Notes under the pieces: generated by a model
The model's database searches: none
Seen by the model: the letters and a program-made list of their open reading frames with translations, nothing else
What the model was told of the DNA's origin: nothing
Shown here: in pieces, positions 22,240-33,821 of the stretch
Layout: each line of letters begins with the position of its first letter
Numbering within the stretch: the stretch's first letter is position 1
Assembly (NCBI GenBank): GCA_030180135.1
Contig: CM058239.1
Location: forward strand, 115,787,318 to 115,851,317
From: Orychophragmus violaceus
Taxonomy: Eukaryota; Streptophyta; Magnoliopsida; Brassicales; Brassicaceae
DNA: 64,000 bases
Direction: 5' to 3'
Position numbers and translations under genes: made by a program

Positions 22240-24764
22240 AATTAAGACTACATCTTAATTTCACTTATCCTACAGCAACAGTCCAAGACTCGTGCTTAGG
22301 CCTAAGGAGTGGCTTCGTTAATAGATTAGCAACGTTCTCATTCGTTGAAACTTGCTGATCTACTTAACATCTCTGTCATTTATCTCACGGAATAGGTTAT
22401 ACCTACCCTAAAGGTGTTTGGCCCTCTGATGTGCAGCTAGTCTCATCTATGCTGGGAATCACATCAAGTTCAGTGACGAACTCTTCTTTCCAAACAACCT
22501 CTTTCGCCGCTTCCCAAGCTGCGAAATGTTCAGCTTAAGTCATGGAGTCAGCAACAGTGCCTTGCACCGCCAGAAAGACACAAGATATAACCGGACTGTG
22601 ACCGGAAATCATCTTTGTCTGTTGGAAACTTGCCTTTCAGACTCTACCGACTTGTAGCACCTCACTTTCTCCGTAAATCAAGAAATTATCCTAAGTATTT
22701 TCCAAATACTTGAGGATATTCATTGCGTCTATCCAGTGATTATTTGCTGGATTTGACTGGTCTTTACTTGTCTTGCTTAACATTAAAGCAACATCAAAAC
22801 AAGTACGTGTCATGGCATACATGATAGATTCAATTGCCGACGCATATGGAATCTCATCCATGCATTCAAGCTCAGCAGATATCGTAGGATACTGTTTCTT
22901 GCTTAACGTAATGCCATGTGACATTGGCATAAAACCCTTCTTGGAATGCTGAAAACGTGTAGGACTTTGTCAATTTAAGAATCCTGACTTTGTCCTACCA
23001 GCTCTTTTGGATCTCTATCTTTAGATCCAAAATCCAAGAACTACGTGGCTTTACCCATTTCAATCATAAAACCAACTCCCAAGTCAGTCCTTTACCGACT
23101 GCAGCATTGGGACGTTATTTCCGAGAATCAGTATGTCATCGACATACAATATGAGAAATGCAATATCGCTCCCACTTATCTATTAGCAAACGCACAGTTC
23201 CACTTCGTTCCTGCTCAAGTCAAAACCTTGACTACTTCAACAGAACGAAGATTCCAACTCCGATATGTTTGCTTCCATCCATGAATGGATCGATGAAGCT
23301 AACTTACACAAAATGTAATTTTTTTCGGAGTCCGGGCTCACTTTCGCTTCTTTGAATTTCGCAGATTCGTCGCTTTCAATGATCATCAGATCATGCGAAC
23401 TTTCAATGATCATCAGGTTCAACTAATGACGAGAAATCACTCTCGGATTAGTGACTGATTCATTCATATCTGCGAACTTCAGGCTCTACAGGTGTAGATT
23501 CTACAGAAATCTGTAAATCCATCCGTTGCTCTCCCTCAACAGGTTGAGCAGCATCCTGTATTTCTCGAATTTCTTCGAGTTATACTTTTACTCCCACTGT
23601 TCTTCTTGGAAAGTAACTTCCCTTCTTAGAAAACAGAATGGACGTAAAAGTAACAAGCCTTGGTTTCCCTAGGACAACCAGTGAAGTAGCACAATTACAA
23701 ATACTCAGTAAAGACGAATTTGGATCGATTCCAATCCACATTTACGTGGTGTCTTTCAACTGATATTGGTGGAACTATTTCAGCGTAAACTTAGATATTT
23801 CTAGAGCGTTATTCTTAAAGAATATCATGGAAGATTCGTGTGACTCATCTTTAATCATTTCTAATAAGATCTGATTCTTTCTCTCAGAAATACCTCAAGG
23901 TTTTCAGGAGAATTGAGCTGTGAAACGACTTCACACTCATTTAGATGATCACACCATTAATGACTCAAGTATTCTCACTCGTGATCTAATCCAGAGTCTT
24001 AATACTTCTGTCACTCAGATTCTATACCTCATTTTGGAACTCTTTCGACCATATCAAAGAATTCCGACTTGTGTCTCATCAAATGAACACAGTCTTACTC
24101 ACTGATGTAATTAGTAGAGACAATGAAGTACAGGAAATTTTCTCTGGCATTACTGCTCATCGGACCACATACATGAGTATGTTCAATCTCCAATAAGCCT
24201 TTGGGCCCTTCTCTAGCTCGGCTAAGATGGGCCCTTTGTCTTTTGGTCTAGTAAACAGAATTCAAGTCTCATAAGATATCCATTCAAATGAGCCCAAAAG
24301 TTCATAACTATGGGGTTTCTGAATCTGACTTACTCTATGTGACCAAAACATTTATGCCAAGAAAAATCAGGTTTAATTCATCAGATTTAAACCAATTGCG
24401 GTATTTATGTTACATTTTAGGCACTCTATGGTTTAAGATATAAAACCCATTCCTTGAATAGGGTGCTACAATCAATATTTCATTAAGATCAAAAGAACAA
24501 AACTTGTCTTTTATCAAAATGAAAAACGTTCAAATTCTTACAAGAAAATGAAAAAACAACTCTGCTTAAAGCAGGTACATTGTAGCAATTACTTAATACA
24601 AAACCAAGCCTCGAAGGCATCTACAAGTGAAAACCCTACGGCTGAGGCAGCGTCCATAGCTCCTTCCAGACATGTAGATCCACTTGTCCTTCCTTCAACA
24701 TTCTACTGTTGCTTAGGCTCTGCATATTTTTACAAATATCAGTGCCACAACCAGTATCCAATAC
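22240..24764 (-). pseudogene. Decayed copia pol of element 2
   Basis: The relic shares its lesions with element 1: the stop directly after gag, the integrase Asp replaced by His (codon at 24173-24175), the large reverse-transcriptase deletion near 23310-23330, and the RNase H deletion near 22560. YVDD is still recognisable near 23130-23145. Numerous further stops and frameshifts. Shared lesions mean descent from one already pol-dead progenitor. Confidence 0.9.
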
Positions 24765-25655
24765 CTATAAGGTAGAACTTGAAGTAATAACATGAATACC
24801 TGAGGAAGTAGTCTCATACATCAACTTCAACTCCTCATTATCTTCCATGAATTTATTGCAATCTCTCTTCCAATGCCCAGTCTTTTTACAGTAGCAGCAC
24901 TTACCAACGTAAGAGGTATCTGACTTGGGCTCAGAAGACACACGCTTGCCATGATTCAAAATCTGGACAACTTTGTCTTCACCCTTGTCAGCACTAGGTT
25001 TAATAAACCTACCCTTCTCTATTATGAGATTATACTGGGTACTCTTCACGTTTGGCTCAAATGTCTTGAGCATATCATGCAGTTCAGTCAGCGTCTTCGT
25101 TAAGCCTTTCTTGATATAGTTCCTTCTGAACTTATCATAGCTTGACGGCAGTGACTGCAGAATGATCTCAGTTGCCAATTCTTGGCTAACTGGATAATCC
25201 AGTTTCCTCAGGTTATCAATGTAACCCATCATTTTACTGACATGAGGACTCACTGGATGATCATTTGGTAGCTTGCAGCTAGTGAGAGACTTAACCAACT
25301 GGTATCTCTCCACTCTCACCTGCTCCTGAAATTTCAATTTCAGGCTGCTGATCATCTCTATTGGCGACTCCATGTTCTCATATTGCTTCCGCAAGTCTGA
25401 GTCCATGGTAGCCAATATCAGACCACGCACATCTACCGCATCATTATAATGCTTATTCCAAGCATCATATACTGCATGGGAGGCATTGGACCCGATCCTT
25501 ACGGGGAGAGCTCTCTCAAGAACATAGTCCTTTCTCTCCTGCCTGAGGACTAGCCTCAGGTTCCGCGACCAAGTCAAGAAATTTGATCCGTTCAGCTTGT
25601 CCATCTCAAGGACAGACCGGATCGAGAAAGTGTTTTGATTGTTTGTGCTAGTCAT
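24765..25655 (-). CDS. Ty1/copia Gag of element 2
   Basis: A 296-residue Gag, the same length as in element 1. I start at the ATG 25655-25653, directly after the acceptor-like TTATTTTTCAG and aligned with the other copies; an in-frame ATG 42 bp upstream (25697) would add 14 residues with no counterpart in element 1. It has a copia Gag block, then a CCHC knuckle (CYCKKTGHWKRDC). It ends with the same SSSTL and stop as element 1, so the stop that separates gag from pol is ancestral to both. An open gag in a copy with near-identical LTRs fits a Gag used in recent retrotransposition. Confidence 0.9.
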   Translation of the reverse strand: MTSTNNQNTFSIRSVLEMDKLNGSNFLTWSRNLRLVLRQERKDYVLERALPVRIGSNASHAVYDAWNKHYNDAVDVRGLILATMDSDLRKQYENMESPIEMISSLKLKFQEQVRVERYQLVKSLTSCKLPNDHPVSPHVSKMMGYIDNLRKLDYPVSQELATEIILQSLPSSYDKFRRNYIKKGLTKTLTELHDMLKTFEPNVKSTQYNLIIEKGRFIKPSADKGEDKVVQILNHGKRVSSEPKSDTSYVGKCCYCKKTGHWKRDCNKFMEDNEELKLMYETTSSGIHVITSSSTL

Positions 25656-26169
25656 AACTGAAAAATAAGATAAAAGGATTTTGGTTAATATGTTCAATAT
25701 GATTAATCTCGTATTATACTTAATATGATTAATCTCGCATTATATTCAATAACATCAGTTACCCTCAATAGAATATAATGATTCCAAGATCCACATATAA
25801 CTAAGATCAAAGTGGGCCACTGGCCGTCACCCAACCTTAGCTTATGTCGGTAAGCCCTATCTCGGCTAATTATATCCGTGATATAACTCTTGGTTGTGAA
25901 TCTGGGCCCGAGGCCCAATCCACTCTGATGTCTCAAGGCCCGGGACTCCTGATGGCCTAGTCAAGAAAACCAGACTATACAGTCATGTAATCACTAATGT
26001 CTGGGACTCCCAATGACATTTATGAATCACAAACCGTCTTACCCACGCAAAAGTAGACACCCTCACACTGTAAGGCCATGAGTACAATTGAATGGGCTTC
26101 GACAGCTGACATAGACTGGACAAGACATCCAACGCTTGATATTGTTTGAGGTTTGTAGGTTTATTAAAA

Positions 26170-26365
26170 TTTTATCCCAAAATAGAAGATTACTATTTTG
26201 GGAAACTTTCCTTTTTGGGAAACCTACTAATTTTGGAAACTTTCTAAAATTGGAAACTTTCTAAAATGGAAACTTTCTAATAATGGAAATTTCCTAAATA
26301 TCCAAAACATGCAAATCTAGAAACTTCTATTCTAAGAAACTTTCTAATTTCAAAATTTTGGAAAC
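26170..26365 (-). repeat. GAAAGTTTCC cluster of element 2
   Basis: GGAAACTTTC-type words repeat about eight times. The hairpin CCCAAAATAG, loop, CTATTTTGGG is perfect at 26176-26202. Counterpart of 10650-10850. Confidence 0.6.
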
Positions 26366-26814
26366 TGATTAATTTAAAATTAAATTTTAAATATAAAATA
26401 ATTTTTTTTAAAATTAATCTGAAGAATAAGACTCAAATAATTGGCCCAATTGTTTTAACTTCTTGGCCCGAGGCCCAAGAATTGGTCCATGTCCAAGACA
26501 TAACCCAATTGCCCAATTAAATGACATAACCGGTCTGGTTCATTAAAATTGGTCTAACCAAAATTAATTACTACGATGACCACAATTGTCAACCGGTTAT
26601 TTACTAAACCGGATTTTCTCAATTTATTTGGTCCAACCAAATCAAATTAGAAAATCACTGGTTTAGGCACTAAATCCAATTTTACGACTTTGGATTTCTT
26701 ATCCCAGTTTAACCAGAACTTAATAAATTTTATTAAGTCTGTTTATTAAACCGTGACGATTAATTTTTAATCAGTTTTTAAAACCGAACCGAACCGATTG
26801 GTCACGAACCGATC

Positions 26815-27180
26815 ACGGTCGTGACCTAGCTTCTCGATCACAATCGACCAGCCGCAAGCGTGCGATCCACGATCGGGACGGCCGAGCCTCACGCGATCGG
26901 GACGCGAGCTGGACGGGACGGGACTGCGTGATCGGACGAGCTCGGGTCGGTGGCTTCACGCGATCGCCGAGCGATCGGGACAGCCCGGGTCGAGACTCGG
27001 CTCTCGGTCACGCAGGACAGGCAGGACGCGATGCAAGCATCGATCCATACCATCGATCCGCGATCAATGTATGCGATCGGCTCGATCATGCATCCCGCAA
27101 TCGACTCGACCACGCGACTCGATCCATCGATCGGTCCGTGCGTCTATTCGATCCGGACGTGCGGTTCGACCACACTCCGA
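26815..27180. repeat. GATC-rich leader tract of element 2
   Basis: GC-rich, dense in GATC, CGATC and GGGACG words. Related in style to the element 1 tract but not collinear with it, so this part of the leader diverges faster than gag does. Confidence 0.7.
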
Positions 27181-27340
27181 CGCAACCAATTCAATATAGA
27201 TTGGATCATGCGATTTCTTGTTTGTTTAGGTTTTAATTCTTTGTTTCTTAAGTGTTTTCTCTTATCAGTAGATTGATTCAAAACACTTCTTAAACAATCC
27301 TAAACATGATTCTAAACAAGAAAAACTAACAGAACCAATG

Positions 27341-27352
27341 GCTCTGATACCA
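27341..27352 (-). other. Primer-binding site of element 2
   Basis: On the minus strand TGGTATCAGAGC, one base after the 5' LTR; tRNA-iMet type. Confidence 0.95.
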
Positions 27353-27353
27353 C

Positions 27354-27989
27354 TGAAGGATTCGTTTAGTGTTAATCCTGATTCAATTCTTCAGATTAAA
27401 CTCCTAAACATGCCAGATCTAGGTTCTCTTGATTGAATCATAAAAGATCTCACCTGTTACCTTGTTATGCAGCGGAATTAAGAGGCACGGGTCAGAGATC
27501 AGCAGAACCACCAAGGGATAGCTCCTCCAAAGGCTCACACACGCACACAAAGGAAATTTGGCTGCTAGACCAAGAGGAGGGAGGCCGCAGAGAGAGAGAG
27601 AGTTGGCGCAGAGGCTTAGGAGAATTAGAGAGCTTTAGGTCAAGTTTTATTCATTAAAACTCCTTTTAGTTCTCATGGGCTTTTGGGCCCAATTCTCAGT
27701 CTGATTAAATCCCTTGGATTTAATCAGGCCCTTCTGTCTCTCCAAGCACAGTAAATGCCTAGCACTTTTACCGTACTTCTGCTGTACCGTTCCTCCATAG
27801 TTTCCTGTTAGCTTAGGCGTGTGACCCATATGGGATCATATAATAAAGGCAATAAGTCCAAGACTTATAGATCATGAGCGGACTCTAGCAAGCCATCATG
27901 ACCCCCAGTATTATATGACTTATGTCTGATTATTGACATACTCTTACTTTCTAGAGACAGTACAGAGATTACTGGACATAATTCCAACA
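27354..27989 (-). repeat. Element 2 5' LTR
   Basis: 636 bp. On the minus strand it begins TGTTGGAATTATGTCC and ends ATCCTTCA. The TSD GGTTC follows at 27990-27994. Confidence 0.95.
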
Positions 27990-30900
27990 GGTTCCATGAC
28001 CCGAAAAAAATTGACTCGAGTTTTTTTGAAACTATCAGGACCCAAACCTCTCAAATGGATAACAAAGAGGTCTGGTGAAGAAATTGGTGGAAAAAACAAT
28101 GATGGGAGAGGATAAACTGATTCTATCCACCGGGGGAAGGATCCTAAGGCAAAAAACCACCCTAATGACGTACGGTGTGGAACCCGTGGGGCAAAACTGA
28201 CTAACGGGATGGAAACGAACTAACGTGAAGGACTATCTCGGCCATACTGACTAACGTGATGGATTATCCTGACCAGATGCACCGCCGAGAAGGATCCTAA
28301 GGCCAAAATGCAAGTTTCCATGACCCAGGAAGAATTGGATCGAGATTTTTTGAAACTATCATGACCAAAACCCTTAAAATGGGATATAAAAGAGGTCTGG
28401 TGAAGAAATTGGTGGAAAACAAATGACCCGAAAAACCCGTCTATACAACGTGGGAAGGTTATAGCCTACCGAGAACCAAGGTTCCTTGACCCGAAAAAAT
28501 TGACTCGAGTTTTTTTGAAACTATCAAGACCCAAACCTCTCAAATGGATAACAAAGAGGTCTGGTGAAGAAATTGGTGGAAAAATCCAGTTAGTCAGTAT
28601 GGCCGAGATAGTCCTTCCCGTCAGTTCGTTTCCATCACGTCAGTCATGATGGCCGAGATAGTCCTTCCCGTCAGTTCGTTTCCATCCCGTTAGTCAGTAT
28701 GGCCGAGATAGTCCTTCCCGTCAGTCCATTAGGAGGTTTTTTGGACTTAGGATCCTTCCCGGCGGTTCATCCGGTCATGATAATCCATCCCGTCAGTCAG
28801 TATGGCCGAGATAGTCCTTTCCTTCAGTTCGTTTCCATCCCGTCAGTCAGTATGGCCGAGATAGTCCTTCCCGTCAGTTCGTTTCCATCCCGTTAGTCAG
28901 TATAGCCGAGATAGTCCTTCCCGTCAGTTCGTTTCCATCCCGTTAGTCAGTATGGCCGATATATTCCTTCCCGTCAGTTCATTAGGAGGTTTTGGTCTTA
29001 GGGTCCTTCCCGTCGGTTCATCCGGTCATGATAATCCATTACGTCAGTCAGTATGGCCGAGATAGTCCTTCCCGTCAGTCCATTAGGAGGTTTTGGCCTT
29101 AGGATCCTTCCCCCGGTCATGATAATCCATCCCGTCAATCAGTATGGCCGAGATAGTCATTCCCGTCAGTTCGTTTCCATCCCGTTAGTCTGTATGGCCG
29201 AGATAGTCCTTCCCGTCAGTTCGTTTCCATCCTGTTAGTCAGTATGGCCGAGATAGTCCTTCACGTCAGTTCGTTTCCGTCCCGTCAGTCATTCTGACCG
29301 CGAGAATGCTAGTCCTTTGTTGTTTTGGCCGAGGGATTCCATACCTTACGTCATTTAGGGTGGTTTTTTGGCCTTAAGATCCTTCCCGGCGGTTGCATCG
29401 AGTTTTTTTGAAACTATCATGACCAAAACCCTTAAAATGGGATATAAAAGAGGTCTGGTGAAGAAATTGGTGGAAAAAACAATGACGGGATGGATTATCA
29501 TGACCGGATGCAACCGCCGGGAAGGATCCTAAGGCCAAAAAACCACCTTAAATGACGTAAGGTGTGGAATCCCTTGGCCAAAACAACAAAGGACTAGCAT
29601 TCTCGCGGCCAGAATGACTGACGGGACGGAAACGAACTGACGTGAAAGACTATCTCGGCCATACTGACTAACGGGATGGAAACGAACTGACGGGAAGGAC
29701 TATCTCGGCCATACTGACTAACGGGATGGAAACGAACTGACGTGAAGGACTATCTCGGCCATACTGACTAACGGGATGGAATATCCTGACCAGATGCACC
29801 ACCGAGAAGGATTCTAAGGCCAAAATGCAAGTTTCCATGACCCAGGAAGAATTAGATCGAGTTTTTTTGAAACTATCATGACCAAAACCCTTAAAATGGG
29901 ATATAAAAGTGGTCTGGTGAAGAAATTGGTGGAAAACAAATGACCCGAAAAACCCGTCTATACACCGTGGGATGGAAACGAACTGACGGGAATGACTATC
30001 TCGGCCATACTGACTGACGGGATGGAAACGAACTGACGGAAAGGACTATCTTGGCCATACTGACTAACGTGATGGTTTATCTTGACCAGATGCACCGAGG
30101 ATCCTAAGGCCAAAACCTCTTAGTGAACTGACGTGAAGGACTATCTCGGCCATAGGATCCTTCTCCCGGTGGATAGAATCAGTTTATCCTATCCCGTCAT
30201 TGTTTTTTCCACCAATTTCTTCACCAGACCTCTTTGTTATCCATTTGAGAGGTTTGGGTCTTGATAGTTTCAAAAAAACTCGAGTCAATTTTTTTGGGTC
30301 AAGGAACCTTGGTTCTCGGTAGGCTATAACCTTCCCACGGTGTATAGACGGGTTTTTCGGGTCATTTGTTTTCCACTAATTTCTTCACCAGGCCTCTTTT
30401 ATATCCCATTTTAAGGGTTTTGGTCATGGTAGTTTCAAAAAAACTCGATCCAATTCTTTCTGGGTCATAACTTGCATTTTGGCCTTAGAATCCTTCTCGG
30501 CGGTGCATCCGGTCAGGATAATCCATCCCGTCAGTCAGTATGGCCGAGCTGGTCCTTCTCGTCAGTTCGTTTCCATCCCGTTAGTCAGTATGGCCGAGAT
30601 AGTCCTTCCCGTCAGTTCATTAAGAGGTTTTGGCCTTAGGATCCTTCCCCCGGTGGATATCTCGGCCATACTGACTGACGTGATGGAAACGAACTGACGG
30701 AAAGGACTATCTCGGCCATACTGACTTACGGGATGGAAACGAACTGACGGAAAGGACTATCTTGGCCATACTGACTAACGTGATGGATTATCCTGACCAG
30801 ATGCACCGCCGAATAAACTGATTCTATCCAACAAAGGACTACTCGGCCGTGCATCTGGACAGGATAATCCATCACGTCAGTCAGTATGGCCGAGACAATC

Positions 30901-31594
30901 CTTCCCATCAGTCCATTAGGAGGTTTTTGCCTTAGGATCCTTCCCGGCGGTTCATCCGGTCAGGATAATCCATTACGTCAGTCAGTATGGCCGAGCTAGT
31001 CCTTCCTGTCAGTTCGTATCCATCCCGTTAGTCAGTATGGCCGAGATAGTCCTTCACGTCAGTTCATTAGGAGGTTTTGTCCTTAGGATCCTTCCCCCGG
31101 TGGATAGAATCAGTTTATCCTATCCCGTCATTGTTTTTTCCACCAATTTCTTCACCAGACCTCTTTGTTATCCATTGAGAGGTTTGGGTCTTGATAGTTT
31201 CAAAAAAACTCGAGTCAATTTTTTCGGGTCATAGAACCTTGGTTCTCGGTAGGCTATAACCTTCCCACGGTGTATAGACGGGGTTTTCGGGTCATTTGTT
31301 TTCCACCAATTTCTTCACCAGACCTCTTTTATATCCCATTTTAAGGGTTTTGGTCATGATAGTTTCAAAAAAACTCGATCCAATTCTTCCTGGGTCATGG
31401 AAACTTGCATTTTGGCCTTAGAATCCTTCTCGGCGGTTCCTATTCCGTCAGTTCATTAGGAGGTTTTGGCCTTAGAATCCTTCTCGGCGGTGCATCTGGT
31501 CAGGATAATCCATCCCGTTAGTCAGTATGGCCGAGATAGTCCTTCACGTCAGTTCATTAGGAGGTTTTGGCCTTAGGATCCTTCCCGGCGGTTC

Positions 31595-33530
31595 ATCCGG
31601 TCTTGATAATCCATCACGTCAGTCAGTATGGCCGAGATAGTCCTTCCCGTCAGTTATGCACTCGATGATAATCCATCCCGTCACGTCAATCCGTACGGAC
31701 TGATACTGACTAACGGGATGGAAACGAACTAACGTGAAGGACTATCCCATTTTCGGGTCATTTGTTTTCCACCAACTTCTTCACCAGACCTCTTTGTTAT
31801 CAATTTGAGAGGTTTGGGTCTTGATAGTTTCAAAAAAACTCGAGTCAATTTTTTCGGGTAAAGGAACCTTGGTTCTCGGTAGGCTATAACCTTCCCACGG
31901 TGTATAGACGGGTTTTTCGGGTCATTTGTTTTCCACCAATTTCTTCACCAGACCTCTTTTATATCCCATTTTAAGGGTTTTGGTCATGATAGTTTCAAAA
32001 AAAACTCGAGTTAATTCTTCCTGGGTCAACTGACGGGAAGGACTATCTCGGAGAAGGACTATCTCGGCCATACTGACTGACGTGATGGATTATCATGACC
32101 GGATGCAACCGCCGGGAAGGATCTTAAGGCCAAAAAACCACCCTAAATGACGTAAGGTGTGGAATCCCTCGACCAAAAAAACAAAGGACAAGCATTCTCG
32201 CGGCCAGAATGACCGACGGGACGGAAACGAACTGACTGACGTGATGGATTATCCTGACCAGATGCACCGCCGGGAAGGATCCTAAGGCCAAAACCTCCTT
32301 ACGTCAGTCAGTATGGCCGAGATAGTCATTCCCGTCAGTCCATTAGGAGGTTTTGGCCTTAGGATCCATCCCGTTAGTCAGTATGGCCGAGATAGTCCTT
32401 CCCGTCAGTCCATTAGGAGGTTTTGGCCTTAGGATCCTTCCCCCGGTGGATAGAATCAGTTTATCCTATCCCGTCATTGTTTTTTCCACCAATTTCTTCA
32501 CCAGACCTCTTTGTTATCCATTTGAGAGGTTTGGGTCTTGATAGTTTCAAAAAAACTCGAGTCAATTTTTTCGGGTCAAGGAACCTTGGTTCTCGGTAGG
32601 CTATAACCTTCCCACGGTGTATAGACGGGTTTTTCGGGTCATTTGTTTTTCACCAATTTCTTCACCAGACCTCTTTGTTATCCATTTGAGAGGTTTGGGT
32701 CTTGATAGTTTCAAAAAAACTCGAGTCAATTTTTTTGGGTCAAGGGACCTTGGTTCTCGGTAGGCTATAACCTTCCCACGGTGTATAGACGGGTTTTTCG
32801 GGTCATTTGTTTTCCACCAATTTCTTCACCAGACCTCTTTTATATCCCATTTTAAGGGTTTTGGTCATGATAGTTTCAAAAAAACTCGATCCAATTCTTC
32901 CTAGGTCATGGAAACTTGCATTTTGGCCTTAGAATCCTTCTCGGCGGTGCATCTGGTCAGGATAATCCATCACGTCAGTCATTATGGCCGAGATAGTCTT
33001 TCCCGTCAGTTCGTTTCCATCCCGTTAGTCTGTATGGCCGCGAGAATGCTAGTCCTTTGTTGTTTTGGCCGAGGGATTCCACACCTTACGTCATTAGGGT
33101 GGTTTTTTGGCCTTAGGATCCTTCCCGGCGGTTCATCCGGTCATGATAATCCATCCCGACAATCAGTATGGCCGAGACAGTCCTTCCCGTCAGTCCATTA
33201 GGAGGTTTTGGCCTTAGGATCCTTCCCCCGGGTGGATAGAATCAGTTTATCCTATCCCGTCATTGTTTTTTCCACCAATTTCTTCACCAGACCTCTTTGT
33301 TATCCATTTGAGAGGTTTGGGTCTTGATAGTTTCAAAAAAACTCGAGTCAATTTTTTCGGGTCAAGGAACCTTGGTTCTCGGTAGGCTATAACCTTCCCA
33401 CGGTGTATAGACGGGTTTTTCGGGTCATTTGTTTTCAACCAATTTCTTCACCAGACCTCTTTTATATCCCATTTTAAGGGTTTTGGTCATGATAGTTTCA
33501 AAAAAACTCGATCCAATTCTTCCTGGGTCA
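31595..33530 (+). repeat. 2.2-kb tandem duplication, copy 1
   Basis: Matches about 33822-35780. Diagnostic shared sequence is CAGTTATGCACTCGATG (31651 and 33878), seen nowhere else in the window. The offset shifts from 2227 to 2210 where copy 1 has an extra 17 bp (repeated GGACTATCTCGGAGAA near 32040), then to 2261 where copy 2 has one more 50-bp subrepeat near 35240. Confidence 0.85.
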
Positions 33531-33821
33531 TAACTTGCATTTTGGCCTTAGAATCCTTCTCGGCGGTGCATCCGGTCAGGATAATCCATCCCGTCAGTCA
33601 GTATGGCCGAGCTAGTCCTTCTCGTCAGTTCGTTTCCATCCCGTTAGTCAATATGGCCGAGATAGTCCTTTACGTCAGTTCATTAGGAGGTTTTGGCCTT
33701 CCGATCCTTCTCGGCGGTTCATCCGGTCATGATAATCCATCCCGTCAGTCAGTATGGCCGAGATATTCCTTCCCGTCAGTCTATTAGGAGGTTTTGGCCT
33801 TAGGATCCTTCTCGGCGGTGC

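Larger units (their letters stand above)
25658..27453 (-). other. Predicted leader intron of element 2
   Basis: Minus-strand donor CAG/GTGAGA at 27453 in the LTR and acceptor TTATTTTTCAG ending at 25658, just before the gag ATG. The acceptor has the strongest pyrimidine tract of the four copies. The intron would remove the primer-binding site. Inference from sequence. Confidence 0.45.
20757..27989 (-). mobile_element. Ty1/copia LTR retrotransposon, element 2 (gag open, pol dead)
   Basis: A complete element of 7233 bp on the minus strand: 5' LTR 27354-27989, primer-binding site 27341-27352, gag 25655-24765, pol relic 24764-22240, polypurine tract 21401-21393, 3' LTR 20757-21392. TSD GGTTC at 20752-20756 and 27990-27994; rejoining the flanks gives a normal array module (CCAAGGTTCCATGACCC). 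The two 636-bp LTRs differ at only one base that I can see (GATCATTG/GATTATTG), so this is a very recent insertion. Its LTR ends CCTTCA, not CCTACA as in the other copies, marking a different LTR variant with an otherwise matching interior. Confidence 0.96.
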
